Shown here piece after piece: positions 37,015-49,533 of a DNA stretch of 64,000 bases. Source of the stretch: Silurus meridionalis (lineage: Eukaryota > Chordata > Actinopteri > Siluriformes > Siluridae); NCBI RefSeq assembly GCF_014805685.1, contig NC_060885.1, forward strand, positions 29,138,632 through 29,202,631, read 5' to 3'. The position numbers and the translations under genes are program-made. The stretch's first letter is position 1. Every line of letters begins with the position of its first letter. Below the pieces are notes generated by a model. The model was not told the origin of the DNA. It worked only from the letters and a program-made list of their open reading frames with translations, and searched no databases.

Positions 37015-38150
37015 AAAGTGAACATAAAAAGTCTACACACCTTTCTGAAATTGCAGGTTTAATAACAGAGCAATAACAGGACAGAAATAACAAATGTCAG
37101 ACTTGTTACATCTTTAATGTGATCTTCCAACAAACAAAAATCCATAGGAGAAAATTGTATATTTAATATTCTGGAACATTTTTAATAATAAAAAACTACA
37201 ACTACACACCCCTCAAATAGTACTTTGAGGAAGCACCTTTTGCCTTTATTACAGCATCAAGTGTTTGTGAATAAGTCTCTTTTAACTGCACACATCTGGA
37301 CTTTGGAATTTTGCCCTACTTTGCGAAGAAATGTTTAATTTGCTCTTTCATAGTTTATCAATAGGGGTTTTCTGGGATGGGCCAGTCCAGGACTTTGATT
37401 ATGCTTTTCTGAAGCCATGTCTTTGTTGATTTTTGATATGTGCTTTTCAGCTTTCCGACAGAGGACGGAAGGTTTTGTTCCAAAATTGTTTAATTGGTTT
37501 CTGGAGCTTTTCATTTCTGTATCTTGACAAGTGCCCCTGGCCCAACTGAAGAGAAGCAGCCTCGAATCATAATACTACCTCCACCATGCTTTATTGTTGG
37601 TATGCTGTTCCTTGGACGATGCTCTTGATGCTGTTGTCGATGCAAACCTACCTTTTATAATGATGACCAAAAAGTTACATCATAACACATTTTCCCACAT
37701 TAATTAGGGTGACTGAATGAATCTTTTGGAGTGACCAGCAACTGACAGAAAATAATTCCTTCAGTTTTGCTGTTGGCCTTTTGGTAGCCTCCCTGATAAG
37801 TTTTCATTGCATTTAGTAGAGTGCAGCCACAATCAGGCAACAGCTAACTACAGCAACAGCTAACATTTATCTGTTTTTAATATGAATCACTGTAATTAAT
37901 GGCAGGTGTATGCCATTTACCTACAGGTCTCATTTTAAAGGACAGTTAATGCCCCCAATATGAAAGGATGTTTAGACTTATGCAATCAGGGTTTACAATT
38001 TTTTAATGTAAAATGTTCCCAATTAACTATTTCTATTCTTCTCCCTTTGTTGGTAGATCACAAAAAAATGTAACAAGTCTGACATCCATGCTGCTTATAT
38101 ATAAACCCCTGCAATTTTGTAAGGATGTGTAGACTTTATATATACACTGT
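37015..38150. mobile_element. Degenerate Tc1-like element upstream of gene 2
   Basis: Ends are inverted (taaaaagtctacacaccttt at 37025, complement near 38125-38145). The interior carries decayed Tc1 transposase-type text. Begins about 125 bp upstream of the gene 2 start codon and is missing at gene 3. Confidence 0.65.
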
Positions 38151-38227
38151 AAATGGTGGGCTTCAATGGAAACTATGTGCAATTCACTAGACCACATATT
38201 GAAATGAATTGTTTATGCATTGTGTGA

Positions 38228-38920
38228 TCTTTTATTAAAATGTTCTACTAAACACATCTTTATCCTGAAATCAAAGCCAAGAACAAAAATGTATTTGGCA
38301 TCCATTCCAAGAAGCAGCTGGTGTAAAACATTCCTTAAAACAGGTAGTTGTACTTTGATGATTGTAGGTATCATTTTTGCAAACAGAATGAAAATGAGAC
38401 ATGTTACTACATTTACAGGATTTGGCTGACACCCTTATCCAGAGCGACTTACAAAAGTGCATTGAAGTATCTATCCATAAACACATTCTGATACTGAGAC
38501 TGGAACATTACACGTCCCAGACTAAAAATATCATCAGACTAAAACTTTGTTAGGCAGAAAATAGTTATAAGGGACGTTTTAACAAATGCTAATTTAGGTA
38601 GTACTGAAAGATTGTTTTCACATATTGTTGGAAGACAGCTAGAGACTCGTTCAGATGGCAAGTAAAAGCTTGTTTAACCTCCTTAGTGCCAGAATAGTGA
38701 AGTCTCTTGAAGCTTGTCTTCCTCTGCACTGAGAGATGGTGGAACCTGCTGAGCATTGGAGGATAGAGGGAGTGTGATGATTTGCTGAATTAAGTGCTGA
38801 GAGGCAGAAAAGTGCTGGTCCATTTTTTGGATTTGCAAACAATTATCAGTGTTTTAGATCGGCTGTAGGAGCTACAGGAAGCCAGTGGGGGAAGTAAAGC
38901 AGTGGGGTGGTGTGGGAGAA
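38228..38920. repeat. Upstream flank shared by genes 2 and 3
   Basis: Matches 55300-55965. Includes a short dispersed repeat (gacacccttatccagagcga at 38430). No gene seen. It shows that the duplication giving genes 2 and 3 included upstream DNA. Confidence 0.7.
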
Positions 38921-39009
38921 CATTTCAAACCTTTTATTTACAGCCAGTAGCATTATGGAAACAAAATGACTGATGGGAGATGTAGCCAATAAGTGCAGGA
39001 TTCTAACGA

Positions 39010-40330
39010 TATATGGAAGGATTTTATTCCCCACTGTTAGGAATCCACCTGCCATGCCCTCTTTGGTGGCTGTCATGCCTCCGCTCTCTCCGGCGCTCAC
39101 GGCTTAATCACACACACCTGGGACTCATCTGCTACTCATTTCCGGCTTTCCCGGATTACCCCTATCTCTCCGTGCGTTCGTTTCTGGACTATGTGGACCT
39201 CGCCCCACCAGGTCGTACCACAGATATCTCACTCCGACCTTATACCGGACTGCCGTGTATGTATTCGTGTGATTCGCTTCACTCATTAAACTTTTGGTGA
39301 TTTCTACTCTGGTGATTTCTACTCCGGATTTCTATCTCCAGAGCTCCGCTCCAGTGCTCCACCGAGCACTCCTCTCCGCTCCAGAGTTTCCAGGAGAGCT
39401 CCACTCCGCTCCAGAGTTTCCAGAAGAGCTCCGCTCCACTCCAGAGTTTCCACGAGCACTCCGCTCCAGTTTTGACGAGTGCTCCGCTCCGCTCCAGAGT
39501 GTCCCCGGGAGCTCCTCTCCGCTCCAGGGCTTCCAGGAGAGCTCCACTCCACTCCAGAGTTTCCCCAAGAACTCCGCTTTCCACGAGCGCTCCGCGCCGC
39601 CACAGAGTCTCCACGAGCGCTCCGCTCTGCTCCAGTTTCTCGCTGAGTACGTTGCTCCGCCGCCTGGCCGCGAAAGGGACGTCGAACCGCCGCCTGGCAA
39701 CGAAGGGGTCATCTTACCGCCGCCTGGCTGCGAAAGGGACGTCGAACTGGCACCTGGCTGCAAAGAGGTCGTCGTACTGCCGCCTGGCCATTAAGGAAAA
39801 GTCGAACCGCCGCCAGGCCGCGAAGGGGAAGTCGAACCGCCGCCCCCGGTCTCCTCAGAAAGCGATGTCTCACCCCCAAGTCTCCTTAAAGGCGACGTCT
39901 CGCCTCCATGTTTCCCTGAAGGCGACGGCTTGCATCCAAGTTCCCTGCAGGGCGACGGCTTGCCTCCAAGTTCCCCGCATGGCGACGGCTCGCCTCCAAG
40001 TTCCCCGCAGGGCGATGGCTTCAAGCTTCTCAGAAGGTGACGTCACTCCTCTAGTTCCCCCAGAAGTCACGCCTCTGAGCCTCTCTCCAGACGACGTCAC
40101 GCCTCTGAAGGCCTCACGAAAGGTGTCACTGTGTTCCTGATCACCACCATGGGCATCGCACGGTCTCTGAACTCCACCGTGGGTGTCGCACTGGCTCTAA
40201 ACTCTGCCGCGGGTGTCGCATAGCCTCTGGATTCCGCCGTGGGTGTCGTTTGGCCTCTGGAGACCACCAAGGACGTTTTTCTGCTCCCGGTCTCCACCGA
40301 AAGCATCACTCGGTTCCTTCACAGCATGTG
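39010..40330 (+). repeat. GC-rich composite minisatellite block
   Basis: Four successive tandem arrays with units of about 33-39 bp: gctccactccagagtttcca type (39333-39640), cgccgcctggccgcgaaagg type (39655-39835), gcgacggcttgcctccaagt type (39855-40060) and gtgggtgtcgcatggcctct type (40140-40300). Open frames run both ways (39472-40140 plus, 222 codons) but have no start context, domain or splice support. GC content stands out strongly from the AT-rich surroundings. Confidence 0.7.
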
Positions 40331-40645
40331 TAGATATAACAGTAAATTGTTTTTATATTCCAGGGTTTTGGCTTTCTCCCCTTGACCCTTTATAAACATG
40401 CAGTCTGGGTTTGAAGTCCAGAAAAAACTACTTTTTTAAGAATGTAAAACAAAAAAAGAAAGTGAACAGAAGCAGCAAATCCACAGGATTATAATAAAGC
40501 ATCTTTATTTTATAAGTTTGAAGGAATGGAAAACAGATACTTTTGCAGATGGTGCCCTTTTAGATGTAATGTTCAATATGTATTATGGGTTATCGAGTTA
40601 CACTGAAGCACATACAGAAACAAGTCATGTTTTCAGTCACCTTTT

Positions 40646-40830
40646 TCTTCTTTCGGCTGTTCCCTTTAGGGATCACCACAGCAGATCACCATCTCCATAC
40701 CACAACTGCCTCCTTTAAATTACCACCTGCATTTCTGCCCTCACCAAATCCATAAACTTCCTCCTTGTCCTTCCTCTTTTCTCCTCCTGGCAGCTCCATC
40801 CTCAGCATTCTTCACCCCATTCCCAATGAA
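40646..40830 (+). repeat. SINE/LINE tail fragment
   Basis: tttcggctgttccctttagg then cacagcagatc and cttcctcttttctcctcctg, a common fish retroposon tail related in its first part to the SINE at 63070. Confidence 0.5.
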
Positions 40831-41632
40831 AACTGCATTTGTAATTCTGCTTGTTTAAAGCATCTATAAGCATCATAAAAAAAGCCTCTATATTTACAAA
40901 GCAATATGAACAAATAAAACAAAGCTTGAGCAAAAATGCCTCTGAAATCTAATAGTTGGTGCATATTGATCCTCTCAGATTATTCAGACTTAGAGTTTGG
41001 GTCAGGGTTTGTGAGAACCTCCATTTCTGCAACCTACATGAAACAGAAAAAAAAAAAAAAAAGGAAATATGGTCTGAATAATAACATTTAAAACTATAAG
41101 TTTTAAATATTTTATTTAACTGTGCTAAATTGGCCCTGGTCAAACTTTCTTAATACTGTCATTATGTTATGCCATGGTTATAGAAACCATCACTATTATA
41201 CAGAAAGGCAGTATATAACAGAGTACTGCATCACGGACACATATCTCATACAGCGGGAATGTCCTTTAACTGCAGCCACAGCTGGACTGCCTGCATACAT
41301 AATCTTTAGCAGAAGCATCGATATTAACCTCATAAAATAACCCTGGGTTTTCTGTGCATTTTTATGCTATTTTGAGTATTTTTTCCACGTATTAGTTTTC
41401 CTGGGGATCTATAATTAAGGCAAATTGTGTGTTTTCGCTCAAATTCTACGGGAAAGAAAATGCAACATTATTATTATATGAAAAAGTGACTCATGAGAAA
41501 AGCTTAGCAACTCTTTTCAATTGTTTTAGCCAACCTTTCCTCATGATGTCTATCTTATTTAAAAAAAAAAAATTCTTGTAAATGTCCTTGTAAGTATATA
41601 CATTCATTTGACTTATAAACAAATTTTAGGCA

Positions 41633-41675
41633 TCATACCTCAAATCCTGTTGTCTCATCTTCAAATTGATGACTT
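41633..41675 (-). CDS. Gene 3 C-terminal exon
   Basis: 43 nt to TGA. With the preceding GG it reads GSHQFEDETTGFEV. An acidic tail ending in FEV, conserved in position with gene 2. Confidence 0.72.
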
Positions 41676-42698
41676 CTGTTTAAAAAATAACACTCGTTTT
41701 CTCTTGACTGACAGACCCTGGTTTATAACTTGTCATTTACTGAAACTGATATTTATTAAGAATATAAATGAGCTTACCCATCCTTAAATCTCAGCCCTGA
41801 GTCATACGAGAGCACAGATTCAGCCAAATAGGGATTCACAACAGCAAAATGTAAATGAATTAAATCATGACTATGCTAGTATTATTCCTCATGTCTTTTA
41901 ATACATGAAAAGTTAAAAAATATTTATATAGAACTAATAAATAATTGTTCCAGAAAGTACTCACAGGCATCATAGATCTGCAAAATGAGCCAAGCACTGA
42001 CAAACAGTGTTTCAAGTGGTAAAACAATCGTACAGAGATCTTCTATATTCCGCACTCCTTTTCCTAGAAACCAATAGTATGGTCAAATCTCACCTTTTAG
42101 CATAAATTAAAGTAAAATATTAACTGACCACAAAAAAAAAAAAAAAAGAAGAAAAAATAAATCACAAAAAAAAAAGAAAGAAATAATGGCACATTTCTGC
42201 TATTTTGCTTATGGTGGAATTTTACATTACCTTCTTTCAGGATCAGTTCTGTGGCAAGAACGATTGAATTTATAGTACTGAGACCCACAGCTCCAAACAT
42301 GTAGACCATAATGTGAAGCAAATCTGTGATTCAAAAAAGAGGATGATAAATGAGGAAAATCTAATAATGATACTGTAACATTACAAAGCTACAAAACATG
42401 ACCAATCATTTATCTTTAATAAACATTTTATTTATTCATTATGAGACTCACCAGGTAAATGTTTGGGATGCTTGAACAAGCATGTTGCTGCCAAAACATG
42501 GAGTAATGGCATCAGAGCCAAAAATCCACCACGGTCTACAATCATCATTCAAATATATTACTCAGATGAACACAGTGTTGGACAAAGTACACAAAGCATG
42601 TACTAGAGTAGAGAAACACTCGTAAAACATTACTCCAGTAAAAGTGTCCCTTTAAACTTTCACTTAAAAAAGTACAAACATATGGGGGGGGTCTTTTA

Positions 42699-42734
<36 letters not shown>

Positions 42735-45700
42735 AAGACCACACGTGTTGTGGAAAGTTCGAGGCAGGAGTTTCTTCAATTATTTATTACTTTTAAAATA
42801 TCCTTCTTGTAGTTGAACTGATGCTAAACTGTATGTTGTTGCTAAGTAGACACCACAGCAGCAACAGAAGGCGCAATCAAAACAAGCTCAGGGCTCTACC
42901 CTGATTTGTGTCTTGCTTTAATTGGTGGTTTGACCAATTAAATTTGTATGCAGACATAAATAAAAAGGAACAACTGATTTTGCAAAATGTAGTTTATTAA
43001 AACAAATATTTGAATTTGGAAATGTAGTGAAGTTAAAGTAAAAGTCTCCCCTAATAGAAACACTTCTGTAAAGTACAGATAAATGGAAAGCTATTTAAAT
43101 ACAGTAACAAATTACATTTACTTTGTTACTGTCAATCACAGGATTAACACCATTTACTTCATCATTTATTTATTGGTTCCTATTACTGTGGCTAATTAAA
43201 ATGCATGAACTATTTAGTACTGAATTTAAGTAATGTTTTTAAATATTATAATTTTAGCTGTTTTGGTTTTGGCAAAACAACAAAAATTAAATGTTTTCTT
43301 TTTTCTTCTTACTACTTTTTCATTTTTATTATACATTATAATATTTATTATTCAAATCAGATTATTAAATCAAATACCTTGACTTCTTAGGAGGATGTAT
43401 GTATAATAAATGCACATTGTGCCATATGCAGTGAATAAAAATGCAGCAGTAGCAGTGCAGAATGAATCTGAAAAACAAACAAATGAATACATACATAACA
43501 CTCTATGCATAAACACCTTCACAATTTGTCTTAATCAGCTCAGTTACAGCTGGTGCAGCACTGAAAGCCATTTTGCCGATTGGTGAAAGCCGTGTGAAGA
43601 TGATGCAGGACAGGAAGACATGCTAAACTTGCTGTGAGCTTCTTGGATTAAGACTTACATATTTTTAGTTACTTCAATAATTTTGTGGTTGAATACTCAC
43701 TATACTCAACAATGTTTTTACTTAAATAATGAATTGCTGTAAAATGAGTCACAGCAATAAGTTTTGTCACAGGTAAAGTCACTGGCTGAGATTCTACTGG
43801 AAAAATGTAAGCAGCGTTCATGCACCAAATCTATTATTAACCCTCACAGACGACAATTCAATTGCTTAATGTAATTACTGTAGTTACATGAGAATTCAAT
43901 TTTGGCTTACATACATCCAGTCCAATACTGTATTTCTACTTTTATCATTTGGAATCACATTAGTACCAAAATGTTTAACATTACATTGTCATTTTGCAGA
44001 TGCCCTTATCCAGAAAAACGTATAATTATCTCATTCATACAAGCAGTTGAAGATTAAGGGCCATGCTCAAAGGCCCAGCAGTGGCAGCTTATTGGTGGTT
44101 GGATTGGAACTCACAACCTTCTGATTAGAAGGTCAACATCTTCGCCAGTGAGCTTCCCCTTCCCACATTAGCTATTCAAAGAAATCCAGGTATCTGCTTT
44201 ATATTTTAAAAGGTTTTTGTTTAAGCTCCACATGTTTACAATCAACCTTCTGGCATGAAACCTCTCATGTGGGTGGGGCTTAACAGCTCCAGGAAGTAGA
44301 AGGTAAAAATATAAAGTGTAAGTGCATAAATATATCATACTTGCATCCTATTTTTCTCCAATGAGAGCAGCATCTTTGTATATATCCTCGGTGATAACGC
44401 ACCAGACAAATTACTACTAGCCATGCACACAAAAGCAGTACAACCACAAATAGATTTTTCAATCCTGAAATTGAGGAAAATATTGTTAGTAAATACCACA
44501 CGTACCGGAAAATTCATTTATTGTATTTTGCCTTTATGGTGAAATGAGTCTTTAATAAAGTTTATGCATATCAAAATACCATAAACTAAACTATGTTAAA
44601 TACCATGAACTAAAAATAACAAAAAAAGCAGAATAAATAAATAAAAACCGTAATACACATCCATTAAAATTAATTAAACGTTATGCACATTATTCACTTT
44701 CTGCCAATTTGTTGTAGGTACTTACCGATAAGAATTTTTAATAGAAAAGTGAAAAGAATATAGAAAAATATTTCATAGCAGGTGAATGCAAACATCATAA
44801 GAGATGACAAAGTGATGTGCACACCTGCAAAAACAAATGCAAAATGCTGTAAGACACTGTGAGAGCAATGCAATCATACTGTATATGTACAAGTTACAAG
44901 CCTTACATCCAAATGGTTTTCCTAGAAATAGGTGCCTTTGTAGTGAAAGTACAATCAAAATCCCCACAATTAGAGCTGGTAATACTGCAGCTATCTCATA
45001 GCCATCTACAAGTCCAAAGAAATGTCAGGGGACAAATCAGAAAAAAATTAAGAATGTAATCGTATTAATTTAATAAATGTATAGGGCATGACAGTAAATT
45101 TAGTATATACACTGTGCATTTGTAAATCATTCAGGTCCAGTTTTTTCAGTTTTATTATGGTGAAGCCTACAATTGTTTAAATATATATTTTTTCTCATTA
45201 ATCTACACTCAGTACCTCATAATGATGAAATAGAAAGGTGTACATTAGAATACAGACCCTTTACTCAGTTTTTATTTGAAGCACATTTGGCAGCAAATAC
45301 AGCATCAAATCTATTTTTTTGGCTATCATGCAACAAGCACTGTGGAACAAGTATTTATTGAAAATATGTGTACTTAGGTCCATTCAGTTTTCGCTCAACC
45401 CAAACCATTTGCCAAATCTCTGTTGCAGAAAAACACTCTCACAACATGATGCTGCCATGATCATGCTTCACTTTTGGGATGGTTTTGGGCAAATGATGAA
45501 CAGTACCTGATCTAGTCCAGATATAATGTTTAGAACCGAGGCAAAACAGTAAAATCTTGGATTAACCAGACCATATAATCTTGTTCCTCACAGTCTGAGA
45601 GTCCTCCAGGTGTCTATTGACAAACCCATAGCATGCTTTCATTGGTTTTGAACACAGGAGAGGCTTCCCTCTAGCCACTCTGCCATGAAGCCCAGATCGG

Positions 45701-46429
45701 CTTAATGTCCCATTTCCACATAGGATCTCTGAAGCTCAGTCAGAGTCACTACTGCATATTTTGTCACCTCTTTCACTAAGGCCCTTCTCCATCGATTGCT
45801 TCTCCGACCAGCTCTCAGGAGAATCGTGGTTGTACCACACTTCTTCTATTAGAGAATTATGGAGGCCACTGTGCTCTTGGAAATTTTCAGTGCATAAGCA
45901 ATTTCTTTGTAACCTTCCACGGATCTGTGCCTTGTGGCAGTCCTGACTTTGAGTTCTACAATTAATTTGACCTTGTTGCTTGGTTTTTGCTCCGATATGG
46001 CCTTTTATAGGGGTGTGTGCCTTTCTGAATCATGTCCAATCAATCAACTTTTCCACAGGTAGACTCTAATCAAGGTATAGAAATATCTCAGCAATGATCA
46101 AGTGAATTGGGTGGCACCTGAGCTAAATTTCAAGTGTTGTTACAAAGGGTCTGAATACATATGTGCATGTATCATCAAGTTGCAACATAAAATTACAATA
46201 AGTAAAGGGGACCTGAATACCTTCTAAATGCACTGAACTTTAAATCATTCAATCAATTATTAAAATCATTTTATAACAGTACTCACACTCCAAAGCGGCA
46301 TATGGAGTGAGTTTCAATGCAAGCAGTGTTCCAATCAGAACTTCTAGAAACAAAGTCAGATGCATCCGGAGACCAAAGACAGCTATAAGGCATTGTAGAA
46401 AGATTTAGAATCATATATTTTCCTTAAAA

Positions 46430-46502
<73 letters not shown>

Positions 46503-46571
46503 GTATATAAATTATCTTTAACGACAAATTTTAACACATGATTAATGCAGCATTTATTTCTATAACCATTT

Positions 46572-46647
<76 letters not shown>

Positions 46648-47670
46648 ATAAATATATAAAAGACAAAATTTTAATCTTCAATGCAACACACATTTATTCA
46701 CGACACCCTCTTTCCTCAGATATAAAAAAAAAATAATAAATAAAAAAAACTAACAAAAAATATTTTTTAATCACTAAATATTTGTTTTACTGATGCCAAG
46801 TCTCAAATCAAGTACCAAAATTTGCATGATGCACACATCCGGCAATTAATACCGTCTGTGTGGAAACATGGCAAAAGTTCTGTTCGGTGTACTGATAAAA
46901 ACTTGAAAAGTATTATTTTAAGGTACATTTAGAACAGATAAAAATGTGTCATTAAGTTACGTGTTACGTGTAAAATGTGTTAGTTAAGTTATTAGTCACT
47001 AGTTAATTCCTGACAATTTATTAGGGCTGTCAATCGATTAAAATATTAAAAAGTACCAGTGATGATTTTGCATTGTAGCCTTTTTTGAACTCTTTTTATC
47101 ATAGATTTGAGTCTAAAATTTGTTACAACCATCTTCAGCCATGTTAGATGTTATAGGAGTATTCTAAGTGAAGACATTTACTCTTTGTCTACCATTATAT
47201 TTTAACAAAACTGTCTTTGTTAAGAAATATTTAATACATACAGTATATAAAATGCTTCTATATGTTAAGTGCACCAAGTTTTTACCTTATACATTCATGA
47301 GTTTTTTTATATTTTATTTAATTAAGGGTACCAATGTTTTTGACTGGATGCACCAGCCCTGATCACATCACCAGTGCCACCAGAAGACTCCTGAGATAGC
47401 AGGTAGTAATCTGTTTACCAACAAAGTTCTGGGACTGTTAAAAATGTGTAGCAATAATGATTCTTTATGAAAAAATATGAGAAATCAACCCTGGTTAATA
47501 AAGAAATGGTGCAGTTGAAAAGTATGTTTTTATTTACCCAATACAACAGTGCTGATGCCAAACAACACTGCTAAGACCGTAAGTACTGTGTTGTATATTT
47601 CTACTGGGGTCTGTATCCGCATAATAAAAAGCTAAATGAGAGACAAAAAAATATATATGTTTATACTATG

Positions 47671-47720
<50 letters not shown>

Positions 47721-49477
47721 TACATGCATGCATGCATGCAACAAATTAGCATTACAACAACAAAAGTTCATGAAGATAAGCTCAAAACCAAAATCTTTAA
47801 TAGTGGTGCCATGAGGAAAGTTTTCTGCAGACAACAGGAGCAAAGGGGCGGGTCTGTGGGAGAGAAACGTGTCCAAAACCAGTTTGAGGTAGAGAGCCGA
47901 GAAACAATAGATCAATAAAGCAATAGAGGAAAAACTGAGCCGAGGTCGAGGGGACGCAAAAGTCCAAGAAACCAGGAAAACCAAAAAAAAATTTCCACGA
48001 GGGAAAAATAAAGGCTGGATGAGGCAATCTGGCATGTAGCCTGCGCCTATTTATACAGAAGCAAGATGCCTCCGATCTGGAAGCGGCTGTAGTTTGTGTG
48101 ACTAACTGACATGATCTGGAGATGGCAGCAACAAGCTCTATTTTTTTGCTAGGCATAAACACCTTATATGTTTCACCTCGTAGCCCCTTGGTGTGGCGTC
48201 TCTTCTTCTCAGAAAGTGAAAGGCAGGGGCTCCATGGGTCTGGACAGAGATGAGTCTAGAACAAAGTCTAGATCAAAAGTTTATTTGATTTGATATGGCT
48301 CTTTGGTGATTTGCCTGCTCGAAGGGGAACTAGGAAGGTAAATGTTTAAAGTAAACGAGGTTGTAGTGAGTCACAAAAGGCCGACATTTACCGGGATCCT
48401 CAGAGAAGCATTTGGGTGATGGTAAGCACGATTTGCTGTGAGATGCCCCAGTGCTGGCATCAGTGAGGAAAGAGCAAGCGTGATCATGTTGTGGGTTCCA
48501 ACACGGGTCCGAGTCGGCGGGCTGTGCCCTTGAGTCACTGCTTATAAGAGGTGAGATAGGCCTGATGAATAATTTGAGCATTCAGAGGGATTATATTTTT
48601 ATATGGCCAAGGCTGGAAAAAGGGACCAAAATGCAGGGTGGAGACAGGGTTGCAGTAAAACAGTCTCAAATAATGCATCATGCAGGAAAGACGGAAAAGA
48701 GTTCCACGCCGCTGGTAACTCACATTCCCACATGCAGCGCAGTCCAGTAGATCCAATATTAATATATGGAATTTAGGCAGCAACCTAGAGTAATCCAGAG
48801 CAGTCAGGGTCAACCCGTGAATCGGGGCAATGCAGGCAGAGAATAGCTCCAGGAACAAGAAAAAAACAGGTCGGCAACAAAAAGACAGTCAGGAAGAATA
48901 GCAAAAAGATCTCAGAGCTGAAGACAACAAAGATAATCTGGCGAGAAGTGACTAAGAATGGCATTCTTAACTAGTGGAAAATATGGCCGCAAAGAGATCC
49001 AGTGAAGAAAGTGAAGTTTCCTGAGATGCCATGTTTGTAATAGATAGAGAATTATGCAATATTTGAAAGTTTGTTGAAGAAAAAACCTAACTTTTTTCCT
49101 GTTCTTCCATTTTTCTCATGGTGCAAGAGAAAGATATACAGAAAACAAAGTAGTTGTTGTAGCCATGTTGTATGCTTTTCTTCCTTGAGGTAAATAAGGC
49201 AAATAACGCAGCTTGTCTTTGTTACACAGAAACCCGGAAAGCACAGTGTACTCTGGAAATGTACTGATGCATACTGACTGGTACAATGTGAAGACACTGG
49301 AACGAATGTCTTCCTTTAATAAATGGTAAACAGACACACATTTGACACTGACAATGTTGTTTTACTTACGGGAACATGCACCCATTGTTAAACTTAAATG
49401 GTAAAGTGGAACAGCCAAAACTTTCACAGCCTTTTGAAAGAATTCTGTGAAATAAATAAATTAATTAATTAATTAAT

Positions 49478-49533
<56 letters not shown>

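Noticed and set aside
39472..40140. 222-codon plus-strand frame as a host gene
   Set aside because: Composed of minisatellite units, open on both strands because of GC content, no domain, no splice sites.
39333..40300. CRISPR-like repeat array
   Set aside because: Units are contiguous and degenerate with no unique spacers, and the DNA is vertebrate.
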